From: Mycoplasmatota bacterium
Lineage (GTDB): Bacteria > Bacillota_I > Bacilli_A > Haloplasmatales > Haloplasmataceae
Assembly (NCBI GenBank): GCA_018394295.1
Contig: CP074573.1
Location: 2,053,156 to 2,117,155 of the forward strand
Length of the DNA: 64,000 bases
Direction: 5' to 3'
Shown piece by piece: positions 54,719 through 62,167 of the stretch. The notes below the pieces were generated by a model. That model did not search any database, was not told the DNA's origin, and saw only the letters and a program-made list of their open reading frames with translations. A program made the position numbers and the translations under genes. Position 1 is the stretch's first letter, and every line of letters begins with the position of its first letter.

Positions 54719-54747
54719 TAAACCCCTAAATTCCCTTTAGGGGTTTA
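54719..54747 (-). promoter_or_regulatory. Leader hairpin before the capsule operon
   Basis: AAACCCCTAA (54720-54729) and TTAGGGGTTT (54737-54746) form a perfect 10-bp stem with a 7-base loop, extended by one T-A pair. It lies about 28 bases before the first gene. Only weak T enrichment follows, so it may be a poor terminator from the upstream wzx unit or a leader element. The 299-base gap around it has no gene; TGAAACGCTTTCA (54952-54964) is an isolated palindrome there. Confidence 0.55.
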
Positions 54748-54991
54748 TAAACAATAAACAAAGAAAGAATAAAACAATTCTATCTTAGTTATTACAAGTC
54801 ATCTTTACTTCTACCAATATCTATTACACCTATTTAATCATCTATTATTTACCCTAAAAAGATAATCAATCTATTTTCTATTTAAAAACATTTTATCACA
54901 AAATACGACTTTTTTATACCTTTTTTTGTGTTTTAACTGTTATTTTATTTCTGAAACGCTTTCATAATAATAAATAACTAAAAATATCTTT

Positions 54992-56437
54992 TTATGCATG
55001 ACTAAATTTAATTATATCTTTTAGAAATGATAAAAATATTAAAATAAAGATTAATAATAAATATAACATAAAACCCTGTAGGATATTGTGGAAATTCGCT
55101 GAAAAAAAGTAAATGCTATAGGATATGATTATCATTACATATTTCTTAAAGTTTCTTATTTTAAAATAAATCATTAAATAAATATCAGATATTATATACC
55201 AAAATACAAACGTTAATAAAGTTGCATAACTAAAGGCATATAATGAATGAAATATATTAAAGAATAAAATATTTAATACAATCGCTATTAGTAATACAAT
55301 AATTGCGATTGTAAAAAAAACCTTTTGTTTCTTTAAAGACTTAAATAAATTATTAAAAACAATATCAATCTCTCCTCTTAATATAACCCCTGGTAATAAT
55401 ATTAAAAAAATGGTAATACTTCCTTTAAACTGAGGGAGATAGTTTGTAATAATATAATGAACTGGAAAATATAAAGATAGCGCAAGTATTGAAAATAAAC
55501 TGGTAAGTTTACTTAAATTTTGATAATACATTTTGTAATTGCCTACATCTTTTCTTTTTAAATAGGGATATAGAAGCATTGAAACACTCGTTACAAATAC
55601 TAATATAATACTTAAAAATTGAACTGCTAAACTATAAACTGAAAAATCTTTAATTGGTAATAATAAATCAATCATAAACCGATCAATATTAAAAATCATA
55701 ATAATGATAAAATTACCTAACGTTAACGTAATACCAAGTGATAATATTCTTTTAATTTCCTTTCTATTTTGATTTTCCTTATCCCCAAATACAATATCTT
55801 TATAAGTAATTATAAATAGCAAAATTAAGAATATATTTATTATGGTCTGTGATAAAATCACATACTGAAATAATTTAATCTTAATAAAATATAAAAATAA
55901 AATTGGAATAATTAAAGCAGTCTTTTCTACTAAATAAGCCATACTGTATAAAACAAATCTTTTGGTGATTTGACTGATATAACTAAAATATTTAGCTAAA
56001 TTAAGTAAAACCATATTGATAGATACAAAACTAAAAATAAAAAATCTATTTTGATTATTAAAAAGAAAATAAATTAAAATAAAAAGAAAAATAGCGACTA
56101 ATAATTGTTGATAAAACAAATAACGAAAATACATTCTAAATTGTGACTTCTTTAAGTCCTTATAATCAAATCCTCCATATTCTAAATAAATCCCATCATT
56201 AAAACCAAAATGAAGGAGACCCACATAAGATAAATAAAGCGTAAACTGTTTATAGTAACCATAATTTTCTATATTTAATAAACAAGGAATTAGTAAACTT
56301 AAAACAGCGCCAATTAATAAACTGATGAAATTAGCACTAAAAACATATAGAATCCCTTTATGTTTTTTCAATAAACTAAATAGTTGACATGACCCTTTTA
56401 ATGTACATAATTCCTTCGTCTTACTTAATACAATCAT
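54992..56437 (-). CDS. Polysaccharide flippase (Wzx/MOP family), second copy
   Basis: A 481-residue membrane protein with about 12-14 helices. ILYVFSANFISLLIGAVLSL and CLLNIENYGYYKQFTLYL (with the ENYGxY pattern) mark the RfbX/PST start. HFGFNDGIYLEYGG is common in capsule flippases. The ATG at 56437 follows GGGTGAG; a GTG at 56446 is less likely. It overlaps the upstream wzy-like gene by 17 bases, so the pair is translationally linked. It differs clearly from the flippase at 44865. Confidence 0.85.
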   Translation of the reverse strand: MIVLSKTKELCTLKGSCQLFSLLKKHKGILYVFSANFISLLIGAVLSLLIPCLLNIENYGYYKQFTLYLSYVGLLHFGFNDGIYLEYGGFDYKDLKKSQFRMYFRYLFYQQLLVAIFLFILIYFLFNNQNRFFIFSFVSINMVLLNLAKYFSYISQITKRFVLYSMAYLVEKTALIIPILFLYFIKIKLFQYVILSQTIINIFLILLFIITYKDIVFGDKENQNRKEIKRILSLGITLTLGNFIIIMIFNIDRFMIDLLLPIKDFSVYSLAVQFLSIILVFVTSVSMLLYPYLKRKDVGNYKMYYQNLSKLTSLFSILALSLYFPVHYIITNYLPQFKGSITIFLILLPGVILRGEIDIVFNNLFKSLKKQKVFFTIAIIVLLIAIVLNILFFNIFHSLYAFSYATLLTFVFWYIISDIYLMIYFKIRNFKKYVMIIISYSIYFFSANFHNILQGFMLYLLLIFILIFLSFLKDIIKFSHA

Positions 56438-57731
56438 TTTTCTCACCCAATTTATTTGTATAATGATAATAAAACAAGGTTATAGTAAGCAAGATAAATG
56501 CTGCTATTAAAGTATTATAATTTAATAAACTTGTAAATAATGATAATACACTAATACAATAAAATAATATCAAATAGATAAATGATAAAATTGAGTTTTT
56601 ATATTGACTATAAGCAATACCTGCTAAGATTGAGAATATAAAGATTAGAACCCCTGAGCCTATCATTGAAAAATCAATAATTAGTCCTCTAAATGCTGTA
56701 TAAACATTTGAAGCGAGTGGTTCTTCTGATATAACCGAAAAATCAGTAAAAATACCAGGTCTTCTTTCATAAATATGAAAGAAAGAAAATATTCCTGCGA
56801 ATGTAAATCTTCCAAACCCAAGTGGCGTGATATGACTAATATGATATTTAAACCAAATACTAAAAGCAGATATATGACCAAATGCATATACTTTAAAGAC
56901 TTTCATCACATGTTTGACACCAGAATAATCACTTAATCCATAACGACTCATCTGAACATAAATAAATATCATAATCATAAAAAAGAATAAACTTATAAAT
57001 AATATAGAATTTTTAAGTGAAATCTTAAATTCATCTTTAGCTAGGGCATTATAAGTTACCATAAAACTTGATAAAAATAATAAAGTAGTATAAATAATCA
57101 CTGCTTTTTCAGTCGTTATAATTGATATTAATATAGAGGTCATGATGGATATAAAGTAAATGTAAAAATGTTTCCTTTTTTTATTTAGAACGAAATAGCC
57201 AAAATAACTCCCATTTAATAACGCTGCAAAATAATTCAAACCTAAAAACATTTGAACAGATATAGGAAACTGAAATCCTTCTTTATAGCGTATGTAAGAA
57301 ACATACATTGATAGATGCCTTAGATATTTAAAATTAAATAAGGAGAGTAAATCCCCCTTAATACTAACAATCATCATTGGAACGACCAAAAATCCCACGA
57401 GTGATAAAAATATGGCGATTGGTTTTAACTGATTAATAATAAAGGGCAATTGGTATATATTATTATTCTCTTTTTTATTTAACTTTAAATCCATTCCTAT
57501 ATAACTCCCCATATAAACAATTACACACATCAATAAAATAAAAGCACTCGCAGCGTAGTAAAGATAAAAATCATGAACAAAAAACATTAAAACAAAAAAG
57601 TTTGAAAACCAGACTAAAATAAAAAAATTACTAGGAGTAAAAATACTCCTACTATTTTTAAAACTAATATATAGTAAATAGATAAAACATAAGAAAATAA
57701 CGTAATTCATGATTTTATCCACAGTAATCAT
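56421..57731 (-). CDS. O-antigen polymerase-like membrane protein (Wzy), second copy
   Basis: A 436-residue protein with about 12 hydrophobic segments and a long extracellular loop (about 300-350) containing ITPLGFGRFTFAGIF and TAFRGLIIDFSMIG, features of oligosaccharide repeat-unit polymerases (the FxGxxxD-type block). The start could be the ATG at 57731 or an internal ATG at 57710. Coupling to the wzx-like gene supports the role. With 43613-44863 this makes two Wzy candidates, besides the Wzy_C protein encoded at 25385. Confidence 0.78.
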   Translation of the reverse strand: MITVDKIMNYVIFLCFIYLLYISFKNSRSIFTPSNFFILVWFSNFFVLMFFVHDFYLYYAASAFILLMCVIVYMGSYIGMDLKLNKKENNNIYQLPFIINQLKPIAIFLSLVGFLVVPMMIVSIKGDLLSLFNFKYLRHLSMYVSYIRYKEGFQFPISVQMFLGLNYFAALLNGSYFGYFVLNKKRKHFYIYFISIMTSILISIITTEKAVIIYTTLLFLSSFMVTYNALAKDEFKISLKNSILFISLFFFMIMIFIYVQMSRYGLSDYSGVKHVMKVFKVYAFGHISAFSIWFKYHISHITPLGFGRFTFAGIFSFFHIYERRPGIFTDFSVISEEPLASNVYTAFRGLIIDFSMIGSGVLIFIFSILAGIAYSQYKNSILSFIYLILFYCISVLSLFTSLLNYNTLIAAFILLTITLFYYHYTNKLGEKNDCIK

Positions 57732-57811
57732 TCACTTTCAAAATTATTCTACTATTATTTTCCATATTTTGTTAATTTCTATTCATAAATTAGTTAAGTA
57801 TTAAAAGAAAA

Positions 57812-57833
57812 ATCAACCACCTCGGTGGTTGAT
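57812..57833 (-). terminator. Rho-independent terminator after the MurR-like gene
   Basis: ATCAACCACC and GGTGGTTGAT form a stem of 9-10 bp closed by CTCG. On the minus strand TTTTTCTTTT follows. It lies between the regulator gene and the downstream wzy-wzx pair. Confidence 0.9.
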
Positions 57834-57836
57834 AAT

Positions 57837-58670
57837 TTAATAACGTTTTGACGCAACAGACATTGCGGTTAATTTACGATTTTCTAAATATTCTTTATTT
57901 TGCGCAATATATTCCATAAATAAGATATCTATTACGAATAATTGTGATATTTTTTCTACTAAAGACCCCCCACTAGATAAACTCATTTTCCCCGATGTTA
58001 AAAGCACGATATCAGAATATTTAGTAATCGGTGATTTCTGAAAATTCGTGATTGCGATAACTTTTGCTCCTCGTTTCTTAGCTGAAGCAACCGCATCAAC
58101 AATATCTTTTGTACTACCAGAAATGGTTATGACAATGATTAAATCCTCTTCACTCATAATTTGCGATGCCATTGTTTGAAAATGATTATCCGTTACTACA
58201 TGAAATTTATGAGCAATTCTAAAAAATTTACTTTGTGCTTCTTGTGCTGTTATTCCAGATGCTCCTAACCCATAAAAATATACACTTCTAGCTTCTTCAA
58301 TCATTTCAATTGTTTTATCAATTGAGTCGTGATCTAAAAGATTTTTGGAATCTTCTAATACTGTCATCATATTTTGAAATACTCTGTCACATACTGGTTG
58401 TTCTTCATTATTAAGATTATTAATTTTTTTCGTTATTGTAAAATCTTGTGCGATCGCTAGTTTAAAATCATGATATCCCTTATATCCTAATTTCTTACAA
58501 AAGCGGACAATCGTTGTTTCTCCTACACCAGTTTCATCAGAAAACTCAGTAACCGATAAATGAATTGTTTCCTTAAGATTTTTACTTAAATAATTAATTA
58601 TTTTTTTTTCACTTTTTGTGTAGGAACCACTTTTTGTGTAGGAACCACTTATAATTTTCCCTTGATACAT
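57837..58670 (-). CDS. MurR/RpiR-family transcriptional regulator
   Basis: A 277-residue regulator with an N-terminal RpiR helix-turn-helix (about 12-75: VTEFSDETGVGETTIVRFCKKLGYKGY) and a C-terminal SIS sugar-phosphate-binding domain (about 115-255: SVYFYGLGASGITAQEAQSKF and LIIVITISGSTKDIVDA). The family senses phosphosugars such as MurNAc-6-phosphate. No murQ or PTS gene is near, so it may regulate the polysaccharide genes, which is inference. The ATG at 58670 follows GGGGAGGT. An 18-bp tandem duplication near the start repeats GSYTKS. It has its own promoter and terminator. Confidence 0.9.
   Translation of the reverse strand: MYQGKIISGSYTKSGSYTKSEKKIINYLSKNLKETIHLSVTEFSDETGVGETTIVRFCKKLGYKGYHDFKLAIAQDFTITKKINNLNNEEQPVCDRVFQNMMTVLEDSKNLLDHDSIDKTIEMIEEARSVYFYGLGASGITAQEAQSKFFRIAHKFHVVTDNHFQTMASQIMSEEDLIIVITISGSTKDIVDAVASAKKRGAKVIAITNFQKSPITKYSDIVLLTSGKMSLSSGGSLVEKISQLFVIDILFMEYIAQNKEYLENRKLTAMSVASKRY
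58611..58646. repeat. Perfect 18-bp tandem duplication in the MurR-like gene
   Basis: ACTTTTTGTGTAGGAACC occurs twice in a row (58611-58628 and 58629-58646), keeping the frame and repeating six residues (GSYTKS) just before the HTH. Confidence 0.95.
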
Positions 58671-58768
58671 CGTTACCTCCCCATTGGTTAAAAAAAACAT
58701 TCATACTTATTCCTTAAATGCTTAATCACATATAATAATTTACATTATATTGGAAATATTTTCAAGTG

Positions 58769-58798
58769 ATTATATTATTTTTTTATCATATAAAACAA
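58769..58798 (-). promoter_or_regulatory. Predicted promoter of the MurR-like gene
   Basis: On the minus strand TTGTTT (58798-58793) and TATAAT (58774-58769) are separated by 18 bases, about 100 bases before the start codon. Confidence 0.45.
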
Positions 58799-58817
58799 CT
58801 TTTTCTTAAATAACCCT

Positions 58818-59627
58818 TTAATAGTACTCCTTATATAAATATTCCATAGAATCAAAATAAAACTGATTGATTCTTTTTCTTTTCTCTTTACTGATGGTTG
58901 CATGTTCATGATGATTTACTTTTAACCGGTTATCAAAAAAAACCTTCCCCTCTAATTGTCTTACTTGTTCAGAAATAAATAATTCTTCTCCAAACAAGAA
59001 ACTTCCATATTCTAAATTTCCCCCTTTTTCAAAATAACATTTATTGATAATTAAACAAGAACCATGAGCTGAATAGATTTCTTGATTGGGAAGTAATGAA
59101 ATTTTCCTTAACTGAAATTTATTTTTAATGTTGTTTAATGCATCAAAACATCTCTCAATAAAGGTAAATTTGAATACATAAGTTAAGAAAAACATCTTTA
59201 ATTTCGTATACCTATTAATCACTAATGGATTTTGATAACTATTATTTTCCAAAGAATAAATACAAGGGGCAACAACACAATCATATCCATCTGGATAAAA
59301 GGTAAATAACTTCTCAAAAAATTCATTATCTTGATATGTAATATCGGTATTACTAATTACAATCCACTCTGGTCTAGAATGTGTTTCTAAATACTTTTTT
59401 AAACCATAATTAATCCCATGTATATACCCTAAATTCTTACTTGATTGATAGACATATATATCATCTAAATGCATTTTTAAAAATTGAAATTCATCTTTAC
59501 TTTCACTATTATCTGTTACAACAACATCTATTTGTTCATAAACTGTTTGTTTTCTTAAATGAGTAATATAATCGATCACTTCTTGAGGATTATGATAATT
59601 TACACAACAGATTAAAATTTGTTTCAT
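58818..59627 (-). CDS. Family 2 glycosyltransferase (rhamnosyltransferase-like)
   Basis: A 269-residue GT2 enzyme with ILICCVNYHNPQEVIDYI, VVVTDNSESKDEF, KNLGYIHGINYGLKKYL and WIVISNTDITYQD (NTD at the metal site). SAHGSCLIINKCYF and LFGEELFISEQVR near the C-terminus match the gene at 1629-2516. It follows the sugar transferase gene, overlapping it by 4 bases, and uses a GGGGGC ribosome site. Likely the second glycosyltransferase of the region A glycan. Sugar unknown. Confidence 0.87.
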   Translation of the reverse strand: MKQILICCVNYHNPQEVIDYITHLRKQTVYEQIDVVVTDNSESKDEFQFLKMHLDDIYVYQSSKNLGYIHGINYGLKKYLETHSRPEWIVISNTDITYQDNEFFEKLFTFYPDGYDCVVAPCIYSLENNSYQNPLVINRYTKLKMFFLTYVFKFTFIERCFDALNNIKNKFQLRKISLLPNQEIYSAHGSCLIINKCYFEKGGNLEYGSFLFGEELFISEQVRQLEGKVFFDNRLKVNHHEHATISKEKRKRINQFYFDSMEYLYKEYY

Positions 59628-60256
59628 GATATGCCCCCTATAAATGTTTTTAAAATATATTTAATATCTTGTTTAAACTTATAATGTTTAATATAATCCA
59701 AATTTATATTCACTTTATCTTTAAAAATAACTTTATTATATGCTTCTGGATTACTAACACTAGCTAAAATCTCCTCTTCATTTTTATATTTAATCGTTGC
59801 TGGTCCTGTAATTCCAGGTCTAATTGATAAAACCAACCAATCATCCCCGCTTAAATCATCATACATTTCTACTACATCAGGTCTAGGACCAACAAAACTC
59901 ATTTTACCAAATAAAACATTAAATAATTGTGGTAATTCATCAATCTTATATTTTCTAAATAATCGTCCTGAGTAGGTGATTCTTGGGTCAAGTGATGTCG
60001 TTACATTAGTTTTAAATCCTCTAATCTTTTTCATCGTTTTAATTTTAATAATTTTAAACTCAACAAAATCTTTTCCAACACGATTTTGGGTAAACAAACC
60101 AAAACTTTTAGTTTCAATACTTGCGATTAAAAACGCAAGTAACATAATAGGAAATGTTAAAACAATTCCTATTAACGAAAAGGTCAAATCAAAACTTCTT
60201 TTTAGTAATTCTTGTTTTAAAGAAATGGCTCTTACATGCCTAATTGAATAATACAT
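59624..60256 (-). CDS. Undecaprenyl-phosphate sugar phosphotransferase, second copy
   Basis: A 210-residue short phosphoglycosyl transferase. The membrane segment lies at about 21-46 (FDLTFSLIGIVLTFPIMLLA), followed by TQNRVGKDFVEFKIIKIKTM and KIDELPQLFNVLFGKMSFVGPRPD, with the same Asp-Glu pair as the copy at 52186. SIRPGITGPATIKYKNEE is like WbpL-independent PglC/EpsL types. No ribosome site precedes the ATG, which comes directly after the stop of the fusion gene, so translation is probably coupled. Confidence 0.92.
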   Translation of the reverse strand: MYYSIRHVRAISLKQELLKRSFDLTFSLIGIVLTFPIMLLAFLIASIETKSFGLFTQNRVGKDFVEFKIIKIKTMKKIRGFKTNVTTSLDPRITYSGRLFRKYKIDELPQLFNVLFGKMSFVGPRPDVVEMYDDLSGDDWLVLSIRPGITGPATIKYKNEEEILASVSNPEAYNKVIFKDKVNINLDYIKHYKFKQDIKYILKTFIGGIS

Positions 60257-62167
60257 TTATCTAAGTAACAAACGTTTCTTTAGAGCATGTAGTACATAGA
60301 AAGTAAAGACATAAAAAGTTTTAATAATTGATAATCTCTCTATCTCTCGATATACTTTCCAATTACTTCTTAACGCCTTGAATTTATTACTTGAAATCGA
60401 ACCATTCACTTTTCTGTATTTAGCTAAGTTTTGATTTATCCCATAGGCAACATGACCTTCTTTTAAGATTTGTAGCCAAGTTGCATAATCTTGACTATCT
60501 CTAACGAGTGGCATTCTAAAATCACCAATCTTCTGTTTATCTAATACAACGGTTAGACAACCAATTATCGTATTTTTTAATAAACCAGCATAATTAATCA
60601 CTTCTGGTACTTTAATAATCCGTTCATAAGCCTTCCCTTCTACATCCATCATTTGATAAGATGTAAAACTAAATCCAATATTGTTTTCTTTCATAAATTT
60701 AATTTGTATTTCTAACTTATGTTTATCCCAAATATCATCACTATCTAAGAACGCTATAAAACGCCCCCTCGCTTTGACTAAAGCAATATTTCGACTAAAT
60801 GCTGCACCACTATTACTATCCAAGCGAATGTATTTTATTCGCTTATCTTTTTCTTGATATTCTTTGATGATTGTTCCACTAGAATCTGTTGAACAATCAT
60901 CCACACAGATCATCTCAAAATTTACATACGTTTGATTTAACACACTTTCTATTGTCTCCTTAATAAATAGTTCACTATTATATACTGGCGTTATAATAGA
61001 AACTAATGGGGTTACATCATTATCTAATAAGCTGACGACCTCATTTATATCTTCAACGTTTAAATTCGTACTACATGGGATATTTAAAATATGATCGCGA
61101 TAAAATGATGCTTTTTCAATCTTATAGGTTTCAAATTGTTTGAGATGTTTTTGTTCATGCATTAACCCCCATAAAGGTCTTGTTTGAACATTTCTTTCAT
61201 GAAGTCTATGTAGCAAGGCATCACGACTTTCTTTATAATCCTTCGTTACTAATACCGAATAAAACCATTCATTACATCTTGAATCTCTATTATAAGAAAG
61301 CATTTTTAATCCTTTGATAGAATCAATCTTTGTTTTATAAACTTTATAATTATCTTGTTTAATTTTAATAAATTCTTCTAAATGATCAATTTGTGATACA
61401 CCTAAAGCAGCATTTAAGTTTAACATCCGGTAATTATAACCTATTTCATTATGAATAAAAGATAGGGGATTTGTTTTAGATTGCACACTCCAAAAACGCA
61501 TCTTATCTAATAAATCCTTATCCGGTGATACAATCGCTCCTCCCCCACCTGTTGTGATAATTTTATTAGCGTTAAAGCTGTAGACCCCAGCATGACCAAT
61601 GGTTCCACAAAACTTTCCACGATACCTTCCTTTTGTATAATAAGATCCTAATGCTTCAGCTGCATCTTCAACAACAATTAAATTATATACATCCGCAATA
61701 TCCATCACTCGTTCCATATCCATTGGATTTCCAAAGACATGTACAACAACAAGTCCTTTTACATGTTTTTTGGTTTTTTTATTGATTAGCTTACCATTAA
61801 TAAAATCACATTGATAAAAACAAAAATCTTCTAATTTGTCTAAATCCATATTTAATGTCTCATCACAATCCATAAATATTGGATTTGCCTTTACATAAAG
61901 CAAGGGGTTAATTGAAGCAATAAATGTCACCGTCGGACAAATGACTTCACAATCTGTGAAATTGTAATACTGATACACTAAATGGAGAGCAGCAGTCCCG
62001 CTTTGTACCCCTACTATATCCTTTACTTTTAAATACCTAGCTAATTTCTCTTCAAACTTACTAATAAATGTTCCCCCAGTTGAAATCCAACCTGATTTTA
62101 TACATTCAGTTAAATTACTCACAATTTCTAAGTCTAAATTAGGTACACTTAAGGGAATCTGTTTCAT
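60257..62167 (-). CDS. Sugar aminotransferase-GT2 fusion protein
   Basis: A 636-residue two-domain protein. Residues about 1-385 are a DegT/DnrJ/EryC1-type PLP aminotransferase: GVQSGTAALHLVY, VVEDAAEALGSYY and the PLP lysine Lys202 in YSFNANKIITTGGGGAIV. It resembles the LegC/PglE group. Residues about 392-636 are a GT2 domain: VSIITPVYNSELFIKETI, CVDDCSTDSSG and FIAFLDSDDIWDK. Both halves look complete and no stop or start separates them. It would aminate the 4-keto sugar made by the downstream-overlapping dehydratase gene and perhaps hand the product to its own transferase, which is inference. AGAAGGT is the ribosome site. Confidence 0.9.
   Translation of the reverse strand: MKQIPLSVPNLDLEIVSNLTECIKSGWISTGGTFISKFEEKLARYLKVKDIVGVQSGTAALHLVYQYYNFTDCEVICPTVTFIASINPLLYVKANPIFMDCDETLNMDLDKLEDFCFYQCDFINGKLINKKTKKHVKGLVVVHVFGNPMDMERVMDIADVYNLIVVEDAAEALGSYYTKGRYRGKFCGTIGHAGVYSFNANKIITTGGGGAIVSPDKDLLDKMRFWSVQSKTNPLSFIHNEIGYNYRMLNLNAALGVSQIDHLEEFIKIKQDNYKVYKTKIDSIKGLKMLSYNRDSRCNEWFYSVLVTKDYKESRDALLHRLHERNVQTRPLWGLMHEQKHLKQFETYKIEKASFYRDHILNIPCSTNLNVEDINEVVSLLDNDVTPLVSIITPVYNSELFIKETIESVLNQTYVNFEMICVDDCSTDSSGTIIKEYQEKDKRIKYIRLDSNSGAAFSRNIALVKARGRFIAFLDSDDIWDKHKLEIQIKFMKENNIGFSFTSYQMMDVEGKAYERIIKVPEVINYAGLLKNTIIGCLTVVLDKQKIGDFRMPLVRDSQDYATWLQILKEGHVAYGINQNLAKYRKVNGSISSNKFKALRSNWKVYREIERLSIIKTFYVFTFYVLHALKKRLLLR

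Noticed and set aside
59976-60251. Plus-strand 91-codon frame
   Set aside because: Antisense shadow of the sugar transferase.
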